Virus record (IMG/VR): IMGVR_UViG_3300025303_000109
Location: 1-23,538 of that record
Length of the DNA: 23,538 bases
Source of the DNA: a virus
Reading direction: 5' to 3' (one strand)
Both the position numbers and the translations under genes were made by a program. The notes under the pieces were generated by a model. The model was not told the DNA's origin and made no database searches. It worked only from the letters and a program-made list of their open reading frames with translations. Shown here piece after piece: positions 13,226 through 21,210 of the stretch; the stretch's first letter is position 1; every line of letters begins with the position of its first letter.

Positions 13226-13981
13226 GTGAAGTTCACGTTTGACCTGAACACGCGGGCCGTTCGCGCAGCGCTCGGCGAGTCGGATCGACAGGTCCGCTTC
13301 GCCGGCATCCTGACTGCGACCAAGGTGGCGCAGGCGGTGAAGGCTGCCCAGGAGCGCGCGCTGCCGGCAGTGATCGACAGGCCCAATCCGTACACGCAGC
13401 GCTCGCTGTTCATGCGCCGCGCGACCGTGCAGAGGCCCGTGGCTGAAGTCTGGTTCAAGGACGACAGGGCCGCGAGTCGGATGGGTACGCCCGCGGCCGT
13501 GTACCTGGCGCCGCAGGTGTCGGGCGGTGCTCGGCGCGTCAAGCGATTCGAGAAGGCGCTGCAGCTCGCAGGCCACATGCCGAGCGGCTATCAGTGTGTG
13601 CCAGGTGGTGGCTGCAAACGCGATGCCTACGGCAATCCGAGCCGTGGCCAGATCATCCAGATCCTGAGCCAGCTGCGTATCACGCTGACCGCTGGGCACA
13701 CTCGAAACATGCCCCATGACGCGGGCAAGCAGATCGCGGCGCAGCGTCGGGCGGGTGGTCGCTACTTCGTGGCCAAGCCCGGAACGCGGCTCTCTCCCGG
13801 CATCTACCTGCGCGAGTTCATCGGGCGTGGAGTGCTGCCGGTGTTCTTGTTCAAGAAGGCGACCGCGTATCGGCCGCGCTACGACTTCACGTCGATTGCG
13901 AATCGCGCTGCGCTGGATGCGCTGCCAGATGCGCGGCGCGAGGCCATCGCGCAAGTCAAGGCGCCGGCATACCGACGCTGA
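13226..13981 (+). CDS. Putative phage structural protein upstream of the terminase
   Basis: A 251-residue protein. It starts with GTG at 13226, preceded by GGAG at a good distance; the frame upstream runs through the terminator and is not translated. Features: FAGILTATKVAQAVKAAQER (helical), DRPNPYTQRSLFMRRA, then GTPAAVYLAPQVSGGARRVK, a Gly/Cys-rich loop with QCVPGGGCKRDAYGNP, and VLPVFLFKKATAYRPRYDF near the end. The repeated basic segments and the final FLFKKA-type strand recall tail-completion or minor tail proteins of the gpZ/HK97 gp10 kind. In lambda such a gene lies after the capsid genes, so its place before the terminase is unusual. Family assignment is tentative. Confidence 0.8.
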   Translation: MKFTFDLNTRAVRAALGESDRQVRFAGILTATKVAQAVKAAQERALPAVIDRPNPYTQRSLFMRRATVQRPVAEVWFKDDRAASRMGTPAAVYLAPQVSGGARRVKRFEKALQLAGHMPSGYQCVPGGGCKRDAYGNPSRGQIIQILSQLRITLTAGHTRNMPHDAGKQIAAQRRAGGRYFVAKPGTRLSPGIYLREFIGRGVLPVFLFKKATAYRPRYDFTSIANRAALDALPDARREAIAQVKAPAYRR

Positions 13982-14169
13982 TGAGTCCTCGCTGCTGCTG
14001 CTCGACAGCTCGCCGCGTCTGCCACTGCACGGCGGGCGCAGCGGGTAAAGGCGTGCAGTGCCTGCCGCCCAGGCGGCCGGGCGGCAGCAGCAAGGGCTCG
14101 GCGCGACCGAGGGCGGGGTGGGTCCCTCCCGGGTCCTGGCGACGTGAGGTCATTCGGGCCACGTCATAA
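13981..14169 (+). CDS. Possible small Cys-rich protein in the cos-proximal region
   Basis: A 62-codon frame whose ATG shares one base with the stop of the upstream gene. It reads CCCSTARRVCHC near the start, then Arg/Gly/Pro-rich sequence. The overlap favours translation, and the closely spaced Cys could bind metal. The composition is also what non-coding GC-rich DNA gives, and the same stretch probably holds the packaging site. Confidence 0.35.
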   Translation: MSPRCCCSTARRVCHCTAGAAGKGVQCLPPRRPGGSSKGSARPRAGWVPPGSWRREVIRATS

Positions 14170-14216
14170 GTGCCTTCGCTGTCCTTCTCACTTGGTTGAC
14201 GGTTGATGGTTGACGA
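14100..14216 (+). other. Candidate cos/packaging region with three tandem heptamers
   Basis: In lambda-type phages with a Nu1/gpA terminase the cos site lies just upstream of the small terminase gene. Here that interval contains a GC-rich block with GGGTCCCTCCCGGGTCC (about 14119-14135) and, ending two bases before the terS ATG, three head-to-tail heptamers GGTTGAC, GGTTGAT, GGTTGAC (14194-14214). The heptamers could be small-terminase binding repeats comparable to the R sites of lambda cosB. The cutting position cannot be read from sequence alone. Confidence 0.35.
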
Positions 14217-14795
14217 ATGGGAAAGCTCAGCTATTCGCAGCTCGGTGAGCTGCTCGGAATCAGCAAGCAGGCGGTGGCCAAGGCGGTCAAAGCGGGCATG
14301 CCGGTGGACTCTTTCGAGGCCGCGGACACATGGCGCAGGGCCAACCTCGATGTCAGCCGTACCAAGGCTGCTCGGGTCGATGTCAGCGCCAGGCCTTCGG
14401 GGCGAAGTGTTGATGACGCAGGTGACGACGACGGCCCCCAGTCGTCGGATGACGATGCCTACAAGCGTGCCCGCACCGAGCGCGAGCAGATCCGCCGTGA
14501 TCGCGAGCAACTGGAGCTGGACCGCGAGCGCGGGAGCCTCGTGGACAAGGCAGAGGTCGCGCGGCTGCGCTTCACCGAGTTCAGGGCGCTGCGCGATTCG
14601 CTTGGCCACATCGGCGCGCGGGTCAAGGACGCGCTGAGCGTCGAGTCGGACCCGCTGCGCTGCGAGCAGATCGTGACCAATGAGCTGGAGCGCGCTCTGA
14701 GCGTCTTCGCAGACCAGATTCTGACGCGCGGCGTCATGCAAGACGATGACGACGAAGACGACGGCGATGGCGAAGGAGGCTCGGGCGTCGATTGA
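14217..14795 (+). CDS. terS: Terminase small subunit, Nu1-like
   Basis: A 192-residue DNA-recognition subunit of the packaging motor. The N-terminal winged helix reads LSYSQLGELLGISKQAVAKA and VKAGMPVDSF (about 4-33), as in lambda Nu1. An acidic linker (VDDAGDDDG) follows, then a long charged helix (KRARTEREQIRRDREQLELD) and GSLVDKAEVARLRFTEFRAL, which in this family precedes the surface that binds the large subunit. The C-terminus is very acidic (QDDDDEDDGDGEG) and is encoded in the overlap with the next gene. No ribosome site is seen before the ATG at 14217; a direct-repeat tract occupies that place. Confidence 0.9.
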   Translation: MGKLSYSQLGELLGISKQAVAKAVKAGMPVDSFEAADTWRRANLDVSRTKAARVDVSARPSGRSVDDAGDDDGPQSSDDDAYKRARTEREQIRRDREQLELDRERGSLVDKAEVARLRFTEFRALRDSLGHIGARVKDALSVESDPLRCEQIVTNELERALSVFADQILTRGVMQDDDDEDDGDGEGGSGVD

Positions 14796-16971
14796 CACAG
14801 TGCGCCGCGCGATCTCGGATGCCCTTCGGCCGGACGCCAAGGTGCTGGTAGACCAGTGGGCCGAGGACAACCGAATCCTGCCGCCCGACACGCCGGAGCC
14901 GGGGCCATTCCGCAACACGCGGACGCCGTACCTGATCGACATCCAGCGCACGATGTCACCCGGCAGCCCCTTCCGCGAGGGCTGGTGGCAGAAGCCTCAC
15001 CAGGTCGGCGGGTCTGTGTCGGGCGAGAACATGATCGGCGCTTGGGTGTGCGCGGCGGCCGGTTCCCTCCTCGTCGTCTTCCCGACGCTGGACGACGGCA
15101 AGCAGTGGGAGCTGCAGCGCTTCGAGCCCATGCGCGCGAACACGGCGGCGCTGCGCAAGCGCATTCGCTCCGGAGGCGAGAAGGGGAGCGGCAACACCAA
15201 GATGCGCAAGCGCTACCCGGGCGGCGTCATGCGTCTGGTGGGCGCGAACCGGGTTGGCGCGCTGAAGTCCGCGACCTATCGCTACATCAAGTTTGAGGAG
15301 TGCGACGAGTACCCCGCCGACATCGACAACCAGGGCGGAACGATCAGTCTCGCGACCGCGCGGGCCGCGAACTTCGGCAACCGCGCCAAGATTTACGGCG
15401 ACTCCACGCCGACGGTTGATGGTGCGAGCAACATCGCCGCGCAAGTGAAGCGAGGCGATCAGCGCAAGTGGTTCATGCACTGCCCCGACTGCGGGCATCC
15501 GCAGACGCTGGTGTGGTCGCAGATGAAGTGGCGCGACGGCGACCCGGACTCGGCCGCGTACGCGTGCTGCGAGTGCGGCGCGCTGAACAGCGAGGCGGCG
15601 TGGAAGGCTCGGAACTACGCGCTTCGGGCACCTGGGATGAGCGAGGCGGAGGCGAAGGCCGCGGGACTCGCCTACTGGGAGGCGACGGCGGTCGGTGAGC
15701 CCGGTGTGGCGAGCTGGCTGGGGTTGAACGCGCTGGGCGCGCCCCTCGGGTGGCGGCCCTGGCCCCAGCTCGTGATCGACTGGCTCGCGGCGAAGGGCGA
15801 CGAGAACAAGCTCAAGACCTTCACCAACAACATGCTGGGGGAGACCTACAGCGAGACCGTTCGTAATCAGGTCGGCGCCGGGGATCTTCAGAACCGCGCC
15901 GAGGCCTACGAGCTGATGACCTGCCCGCAGGGCGGTCTGGTTGCTGTTGCTGGTGTGGACACGCAGGACAACCGCCTTGCCGTGGCGATTCGCGCTTACG
16001 GCCGCGGTGAGGAGAGCTGGGGCATCTGGCACGGTGAAATCTTCGGCAGCCCAGCTCAGCCGGAGACCTGGACGAAGCTGGCTCAGCTGCTTGAAGCGCC
16101 GATCACCCACGCGAGCGGCCAGGTGATGCGGGTGGATGCCGCTGCAATCGACGCAGGCGGTCACCACGCGGAGGACGTGTATGCGTTCACCCGCGCCGCA
16201 AAGCTCCGCGGCAAGCACTGGTTTGCAGTCCGCGGCGCCAAGGCTTACGACCACCCCAAGCTCGGGCGGCCGAAGACCTACGAGTACACGTGGCGCGGCA
16301 AGCCCGTCCCGGGCGGTGCCGAGCTGCGATGGGTGGGAACGCAGGCCATCAAGAACCTGATCGACGGCCGACTGGCCCTCGGGGAGCGCGGGCCCGGCTA
16401 CTACCACATGCCTCTCGGCTTTGGCGCCGACTACTACCAGCAGCTGCGAGCGGAGCGGCGCGTCTGGCGCAAGGACGGCAAGACCGGCAACCGGGTGCTG
16501 TGGTGGGAGTGTCCGAGTGGCGTGCGCAACGAGGCATGGGACTGCGAGGTGTACGGCTACGCAGCGTACCTCTACACGATGAGCGGCCAGCACGCGGAGA
16601 CCGTTTGGCGCGCCCGTGAGCAGCTGTTTGCGCCGCGCCATCCCGATTTGTTCGATCAGCCGGCGATCGCGTCACCAACTCCACCTCTTGCGCTACGACC
16701 GCAAGCGTTCGCACCCGCAGTGCAACCGGTGGCAACCGAGGTGCAACCGGTAGCGCCCGCCGTGCAACCGCAGCCAAGTCCGGCCGCAGAGCGGCGGCAG
16801 GTTCAGCCCGAGCCCGAGCCCGAGCCGGAGGAGCCGGAGCCACAGCTGCAGGTCATCGACTTCAGCGCGGTGCGGCAGTACGCCGCGGCGCCACCGCCAC
16901 AGCCAGAGCCACCGCCATTGCGCCGGTCGCAGTCCAGCTTCGTGCGCAGCTGGGGCTCGGCCGGTGTCTAG
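14746..16971 (+). CDS. terL: Terminase large subunit, lambda gpA-like, with C-terminal extension
   Basis: A 741-residue packaging ATPase and nuclease; lambda gpA has 641 residues. The ATPase domain contains the degenerate Walker A KPHQVGGSVSGEN (83-95), LLVVFPTLDDGKQWE (108-122) and Walker B YIKFEECDEYP (180-190). Cys pairs in HCPDCGH and ACCECG (about 245-280) form the expected zinc-binding loop. The nuclease domain begins at VAGVDTQDNRLAVAIRAYG, with the first catalytic Asp. After about residue 640 comes an extra Pro/Gln/Glu-rich tail of roughly 100 residues with three 7-residue repeats starting VQP and a PEPEPEPE run. It overlaps terS by 50 bases; an alternative start at 14767 (MAKEARAS) would shorten the overlap. 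Confidence 0.95.
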   Translation: MTTKTTAMAKEARASIDTVRRAISDALRPDAKVLVDQWAEDNRILPPDTPEPGPFRNTRTPYLIDIQRTMSPGSPFREGWWQKPHQVGGSVSGENMIGAWVCAAAGSLLVVFPTLDDGKQWELQRFEPMRANTAALRKRIRSGGEKGSGNTKMRKRYPGGVMRLVGANRVGALKSATYRYIKFEECDEYPADIDNQGGTISLATARAANFGNRAKIYGDSTPTVDGASNIAAQVKRGDQRKWFMHCPDCGHPQTLVWSQMKWRDGDPDSAAYACCECGALNSEAAWKARNYALRAPGMSEAEAKAAGLAYWEATAVGEPGVASWLGLNALGAPLGWRPWPQLVIDWLAAKGDENKLKTFTNNMLGETYSETVRNQVGAGDLQNRAEAYELMTCPQGGLVAVAGVDTQDNRLAVAIRAYGRGEESWGIWHGEIFGSPAQPETWTKLAQLLEAPITHASGQVMRVDAAAIDAGGHHAEDVYAFTRAAKLRGKHWFAVRGAKAYDHPKLGRPKTYEYTWRGKPVPGGAELRWVGTQAIKNLIDGRLALGERGPGYYHMPLGFGADYYQQLRAERRVWRKDGKTGNRVLWWECPSGVRNEAWDCEVYGYAAYLYTMSGQHAETVWRAREQLFAPRHPDLFDQPAIASPTPPLALRPQAFAPAVQPVATEVQPVAPAVQPQPSPAAERRQVQPEPEPEPEEPEPQLQVIDFSAVRQYAAAPPPQPEPPPLRRSQSSFVRSWGSAGV
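16720..16782 (+). repeat. Three 21-bp tandem repeats in the terminase tail
   Basis: Three consecutive 21-base units, each beginning GTGCAACCG (16720, 16741, 16762), encode VQPVATE, VQPVAPA and VQPQPSP. They lie in frame in the disordered C-terminal extension of the large terminase, before a Glu/Pro run. Units 1 and 2 are more alike than unit 3. Confidence 0.85.
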
Positions 16972-16985
16972 ACCTTGGAGAGCAC

Positions 16986-17507
16986 ATGCAACAGAACATC
17001 ATCGCTGGCGACACGCTCAGCTTCGCCAGAAACTGCACCGCCTACCCGGCCAGCGCCGGCTGGCGGCTCCTCTACACGCTGATTCCGCGCGCCAGCTCGG
17101 CGCAGCGCATCAACTTCGACAGCCAGGCCGACGGGTCAGCGCACCGCGTCAATGTCGCCGCGGCGCTGACGAAGGGCTGGGCGCCGGGCGACTACGCCTG
17201 GGCCTGCACGGCCACTGATGGCGTGAATGTCTGCACCGTGGAGCGCGGGCAGTGCGTGATCGAGCCTGATCCGCGCGAGGCTGCCTCGGGTACCGACAGC
17301 CGCAGTCTCGCGAGACGGGCGCTGGACGATGCCCGCGCGGCCATGGCTGCATGGTCGCCCACACGTCGCCGCTACAAGGTCGGCGACCGCGAGCAAGAGT
17401 TCAACAGCGCCCAGGAGATCCTGCGCGTCATTGCCTACTGGGAGCGGGAATGCGCCCGCGAGGAGGGGCGCCCGCTGGGTGCGCGAATCTACTTCGGGAC
17501 GCGCTGA
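16986..17507 (+). CDS. gpW-like head-tail joining protein with extra N-terminal domain
   Basis: A 173-residue protein between terminase and portal, the place of lambda W. The N-terminal part (about 1-95) is beta-rich and Ig-like: IIAGDTLSFARNCTAYPASA, WRLLYTLIPRA and WAPGDYAWACTATDG. The C-terminal part (about 105-173) follows the gpW pattern: a helix LARRALDDARAAMAAWS, a beta hairpin RRYKVGDREQEFNSA, a second helix ILRVIAYWERECAREEG and a final IYFGTR. In lambda, gpW (68 residues) seals the portal after packaging. Here the joining domain appears fused to a separate domain. The gpW comparison is my reading of the pattern, not an alignment. Its stop overlaps the portal start. Confidence 0.82.
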   Translation: MQQNIIAGDTLSFARNCTAYPASAGWRLLYTLIPRASSAQRINFDSQADGSAHRVNVAAALTKGWAPGDYAWACTATDGVNVCTVERGQCVIEPDPREAASGTDSRSLARRALDDARAAMAAWSPTRRRYKVGDREQEFNSAQEILRVIAYWERECAREEGRPLGARIYFGTR

Positions 17508-19114
17508 TGTCGGGCGGCTTCAAGACCTTCAGCGAGCCCGGCAGCAGCATCCTGCGCGACTTTCGAGCCGCCATGCAGGCCCGCCGACAAACGGGGCTGC
17601 CGCTGACCACGCCGCTGCGCGCGCAGCGCAGCTTCGCGGCCTCGCAGTCCACCGTCCTGTCGGCAGGCTGGCCGACATGGGATGCTTCGATCAACAGCCT
17701 GCTGCGTAGCGCGCTGCCGGTGCTCAAGGCTCGCAGCCGCCACTGGTCGCGCAACACGGGTCAGGGCCGACGATTCTTGAACCTCGTGCGCAATGGCGGG
17801 GTGGGGCCTGCAGGGTTTCCGCTGCGGATGCAGTGCGGCGATTGGGTCAAGGGTCCAGGCGGCTACAAGTGGCAGCTGGACAAGCTGGCCAATGACGCCA
17901 TCGAGGCCGCTTGGCTGGAGTTCTGCCAAGCCGGCAACTGCGACGCGTCGGGAAAGTTCAGCTTCGGCGAAGCCTGCCGCCTGCAGCTGGAGATGGTGGC
18001 TCGCGATGGCGAGTTCCTGGGCCGGCATCTGCGCGGTGCGCCCAACAAGTGGCGCTATCAGGTTCAGCTGCTCGCGACCGACCGCCTGGACCACAGCGCC
18101 AATGCCGATGCGGTGGGCTCTGGCAATGAGGTGGTGCTGGGCGTGGAGCGCAGCAGTGTGGGGCGCCCGGAGTTCCTGCATGTGTTGCGGGCCAATCCTC
18201 TGGACGCCCGCGGCACGCGCAACGCCGAGCGAGTGCCCGCAGGCGACATGCTGCATGGCTTTGTGGCCATCGATCCCGAGCAAGTGCGTGGCGTGCCCTG
18301 GTCGCATGCCGTGCTGCTGGGCTCGCACATGCTCGCGGGCTTCTCGGAGAGCGCGGTCTTCGCCGCCCGTGCGGGAGCCTCCCAAATGGGCTTCCTGCAG
18401 CAGACGGCCGGCGAAGGCGGACCGCTTCGACCCGAGGAGCTGGGCGTGAAGCCCGACGCTGACGGCGAACTGAGCAAGGAGCTGCGCCCCGGTGCCGTCG
18501 ATCTGCTGCCGCCCGGCGTCACGTTCGTGGGCTTCGATCCGAAGTATCCGAGCGATGCCTTCGGTCCGTTCACCAATGCAGTGAAGCAGGACATTGCGGC
18601 CGGCCTCAACGTGGCCCACCACAACCTCAGTGGCGACATGACCGGCGTGAACTACAGCTCGGCGCGAATCGCTGAGCTCGCTGAGCGCGACGGCTGGCGC
18701 GGCGTGGCGCACTGGTTCATTGGGGCCTGGGTGGTACCGGTCTTCCGCGAGTGGCTGCAACTGAGTCTCTTGGCCAGTGCGATCCGGCTACCTAGCGGCG
18801 CGGCGCTTCCCGCCAGCAAGCTGGACAAGTACCTGGCCGGAGTGCAATTCCACGGCCGCGGCTGGGACTGGGTGGACCCGCTCAAGGAGGTCAATGCGGC
18901 GCGCATTGCCCGCGAGGAGGGCTTCACCACGCGCACGCAGGTCGTGGCCGCGAAGGGCGGCGACTTTGAGGACAACGTGGCCGAGCTGGCGCAGGAGAGC
19001 GAGATCCTGGCCGCGCACGGCGTGACCCTGGGTGCGGCTCAGGCCGGGCCGCCGCCACAGAAGGCGGCCCCCGTCGCCGCCAACCCTGAAGAAGAAAAGG
19101 AACTCGAAGAATGA
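17507..19114 (+). CDS. Portal protein, lambda gpB family
   Basis: A 535-residue portal, the ring at the packaging vertex. The N-terminal region ILRDFRAAMQARRQTGLPLT and LKARSRHWSRN, followed by DWVKGPGGYKW, leads to the stem and clip region. The family signature YPSDAFGPFTNAVKQDIAAG, LNVAHHNLSGDMTGVNYSSA lies near 345-385, and FAARAGASQMGFLQQ near 285-300. The C-terminal tail is charged (NPEEEKELEE). ATG 17507 overlaps the preceding stop by one base; an open frame starting at 17351 is only an extension through the upstream gene. The stop overlaps the protease-capsid start (ATGA), so the head genes are translationally coupled. Confidence 0.95.
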   Translation: MSGGFKTFSEPGSSILRDFRAAMQARRQTGLPLTTPLRAQRSFAASQSTVLSAGWPTWDASINSLLRSALPVLKARSRHWSRNTGQGRRFLNLVRNGGVGPAGFPLRMQCGDWVKGPGGYKWQLDKLANDAIEAAWLEFCQAGNCDASGKFSFGEACRLQLEMVARDGEFLGRHLRGAPNKWRYQVQLLATDRLDHSANADAVGSGNEVVLGVERSSVGRPEFLHVLRANPLDARGTRNAERVPAGDMLHGFVAIDPEQVRGVPWSHAVLLGSHMLAGFSESAVFAARAGASQMGFLQQTAGEGGPLRPEELGVKPDADGELSKELRPGAVDLLPPGVTFVGFDPKYPSDAFGPFTNAVKQDIAAGLNVAHHNLSGDMTGVNYSSARIAELAERDGWRGVAHWFIGAWVVPVFREWLQLSLLASAIRLPSGAALPASKLDKYLAGVQFHGRGWDWVDPLKEVNAARIAREEGFTTRTQVVAAKGGDFEDNVAELAQESEILAAHGVTLGAAQAGPPPQKAAPVAANPEEEKELEE

Positions 19115-21093
19115 ATACGTTCCAGCGCGCGGCCCTTGTCGCCGCTGCCCTGGCGATGGCGGGGCCGGCTGTGGCCGAGCGAGCCATGGCAGCTCCGGTC
19201 GGCGAAACGCCGCAGCAGCTTGCCGTTCGGCTGCACGCGTCCGACGTGCTGCGCCTGTACGCCAAGGTCGACAAGGAAAGCATCAACGAGGAGGCGCGCA
19301 CCGTCGAGATCGCGTGGGCCAGCGAGGCGCCTGTGCCCCGCTGGTTCGGCTTCGAGGTGCTGGACTGCACGACCGACAGCATTCGCCTAGCGCGGCTGAT
19401 GGATGGCGCGCCGCTGCTGTTCAACCATGACCGCGACGGCCTCATCGGCGTGGTCGAGAGCGTCAGCATCGGCTCGGATCGCGTCTGCCGCGCAGTCGTG
19501 CGCTTCGACACCTCCGAAGAGGCTGAGAAGCGCTGGCGCCAGGTGCTCAACGGCGTCCTGCGTCACGTCTCGGTCGGCTATGCCGTGTCCGCGATGGTGC
19601 TGGAGTCCGACGAGGACGGAATCCGCACCTACCGAATCACCGACTGGGAGCCCTATGAGCTTTCCATGGTGACCATTCCCGCCGACCACTCGGTGGGCGT
19701 CGGCCGAAGCGCCGATCTCTTCTCTGTTTCGGCTGCGGCCTCGGTGGCCGCAGATCCTGCAACCGTCCCCACAACCGATCCCACAACCATTCCCGCAACG
19801 CCGAAGGAAAACCGTTCCATGCCGCAAACGATTGAAACCCCGACCCAGCCACCGGAGAACGCCGACGTGGTCCGCCGCGACGCCCTGCTGGGCCTGGGTC
19901 AGCGTTATGCCGATTACATCAGCATCGCCGATGTGCAAACCGCCTGCCGCGATGGCCACACGCCCGAGCAGCTGCAGGAGCTGGTCATCCAGCGCATGAC
20001 CAGCAAGCACAGTGACACGCGCAATGCGCATATCGGCATGAGCGATAAAGACGTCGGCCGCTACAGCGTGGCTCGCGCCGTGGCCGCCATGGTGACGGGC
20101 GACTGGAAGGCGGCCGGCCTGGAGCGCGAAGCCAGTGAAGCCGCCGCCAAGATGTTCGGTGGCACCTCGCGCGGCCTGCTGCTGCCGATGGACGTGATGA
20201 GCCGCTCGTTCAACGTGGGCACCGCGGCGGAAGCCGGTAATCTGGTGCCCACGACGCTGCGTGACGACATGTTCGCCGACGTGCTGCGAAGCCGTCTGGC
20301 CATGGGTCGGCTAGGTGCCACGATGCTGTTCGGGCTGACCGGCAACGTGGATCTGCCGCGCAAGACTTCGGGAAGTGCGCTGAGCTGGCTGACGGAAGTC
20401 GCCGGCGCCGCCACCACGCAGGTCAACACCGGGAAGGTCAGCCTGACGCCCAAGCGCATCGGCGGTGTCATCGAGTTCAGCAAGCAGGCCGTCATCCAAT
20501 CGGCGATGGCGGTGGAGCCGCTGCTGCGTCAGGATGTGATGTCCGAGTATCAGGTGCAGTTCGAGACCGCGGCCATCAACGGCTCGGGCGCTGCCGGTCA
20601 GCCGCGTGGCCTGCGCAACACCAGTGGCGTGGGCTCGGTGGTGGGCGGTGCCAACGGTGCCTCGCCGACCTGGGCGCATGCCGTGGCGCTGGAGAGCGCC
20701 TGCGCCAACGTCAATGCCGAACCCGATGCGCGCAGCGGCTACCTCATCAACACGCGCTTGCGCGGCACGTTCAAGACCACGCAGAAGGCGGCGAACCTGC
20801 CTTTCATCTGGGAGAACGGCGCAACGCCGCTGAACGGCTACCGCGCCGAGGTGACCAACATCGTGCCCAACAGCCTGTCCAAGGGCACGAGCGCGGGCGT
20901 CTGCAGCTCGCTGATCTTCGGCAGCAACTGGGAGATGTTCGTGATGGCCCAGTTCGGCGCCATCGAGCTGCTGCTGGACGAGGTGAGTCTGGCCGCCAAC
21001 GGCCTCAACCGGCTGCTGCTCAATGCCTTCGTGGACACGGGCGCTCGCCGTGCGGCCGACTTCTCGGTGATGGACGACGCTCTGGCTGGCTGA
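19111..21093 (+). CDS. Prohead protease/major capsid protein fusion (HK97 type)
   Basis: A 660-residue fusion. Residues 40-200 form a U35-type prohead protease: LLFNHDRDG with the likely catalytic His106, RHVSVGYAVS with Ser154, and WEPYELSMVTIPAD. A Pro/Thr/Ala-rich linker (about 205-240) follows, then a helical scaffold-like delta region, and an HK97-fold capsid domain from about residue 335 (EAGNLVPTTLRDDMFADVL onward, PRKTSGSALSWL, NGSGAAGQPRGLRN). Such fusions are known in phages of Burkholderiales. An in-frame ATG at 19819 (residue 237), preceded by GAAGGA, could start a separate capsid product. The first 30 residues are hydrophobic and end in AVA, like a signal peptide, which is odd for a cytoplasmic head protein; ATG at 19186 is an alternative start without a clear ribosome site. 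Confidence 0.94.
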   Translation: MNTFQRAALVAAALAMAGPAVAERAMAAPVGETPQQLAVRLHASDVLRLYAKVDKESINEEARTVEIAWASEAPVPRWFGFEVLDCTTDSIRLARLMDGAPLLFNHDRDGLIGVVESVSIGSDRVCRAVVRFDTSEEAEKRWRQVLNGVLRHVSVGYAVSAMVLESDEDGIRTYRITDWEPYELSMVTIPADHSVGVGRSADLFSVSAAASVAADPATVPTTDPTTIPATPKENRSMPQTIETPTQPPENADVVRRDALLGLGQRYADYISIADVQTACRDGHTPEQLQELVIQRMTSKHSDTRNAHIGMSDKDVGRYSVARAVAAMVTGDWKAAGLEREASEAAAKMFGGTSRGLLLPMDVMSRSFNVGTAAEAGNLVPTTLRDDMFADVLRSRLAMGRLGATMLFGLTGNVDLPRKTSGSALSWLTEVAGAATTQVNTGKVSLTPKRIGGVIEFSKQAVIQSAMAVEPLLRQDVMSEYQVQFETAAINGSGAAGQPRGLRNTSGVGSVVGGANGASPTWAHAVALESACANVNAEPDARSGYLINTRLRGTFKTTQKAANLPFIWENGATPLNGYRAEVTNIVPNSLSKGTSAGVCSSLIFGSNWEMFVMAQFGAIELLLDEVSLAANGLNRLLLNAFVDTGARRAADFSVMDDALAG

Positions 21094-21164
21094 TCGTTCG
21101 CGCGCATCTCCTGAACTGGCCGGCGCGTGTGACGCGCTGGTCGGCCAACCCCACCCTGTTCCCT

Positions 21165-21194
21165 GCCCGCCGGGCTTCGCCCGAGCGGGCTTTT
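21165..21194 (+). terminator. Terminator after the capsid gene
   Basis: A stem GCCCGC/GCGGGC (21165-21170 with 21185-21190) with an inner GGGCTTCGCCC hairpin, followed by TTTT. It separates the protease-capsid gene from the small head and joining genes and may act as a partial terminator that lowers their expression relative to capsid, or may stabilise the 3' end of capsid mRNA. Confidence 0.7.
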
Positions 21195-21210
21195 CCGTTT
21201 GGAGAAACCA

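Noticed and set aside
14956-16641. 561-codon frame antisense to the large terminase
   Set aside because: Shadow frame; the plus-strand product has all terminase motifs.
16720-16782. Iteron-type origin repeats
   Set aside because: The repeats are in frame, encode a low-complexity protein tail, and lie far from the replication genes.
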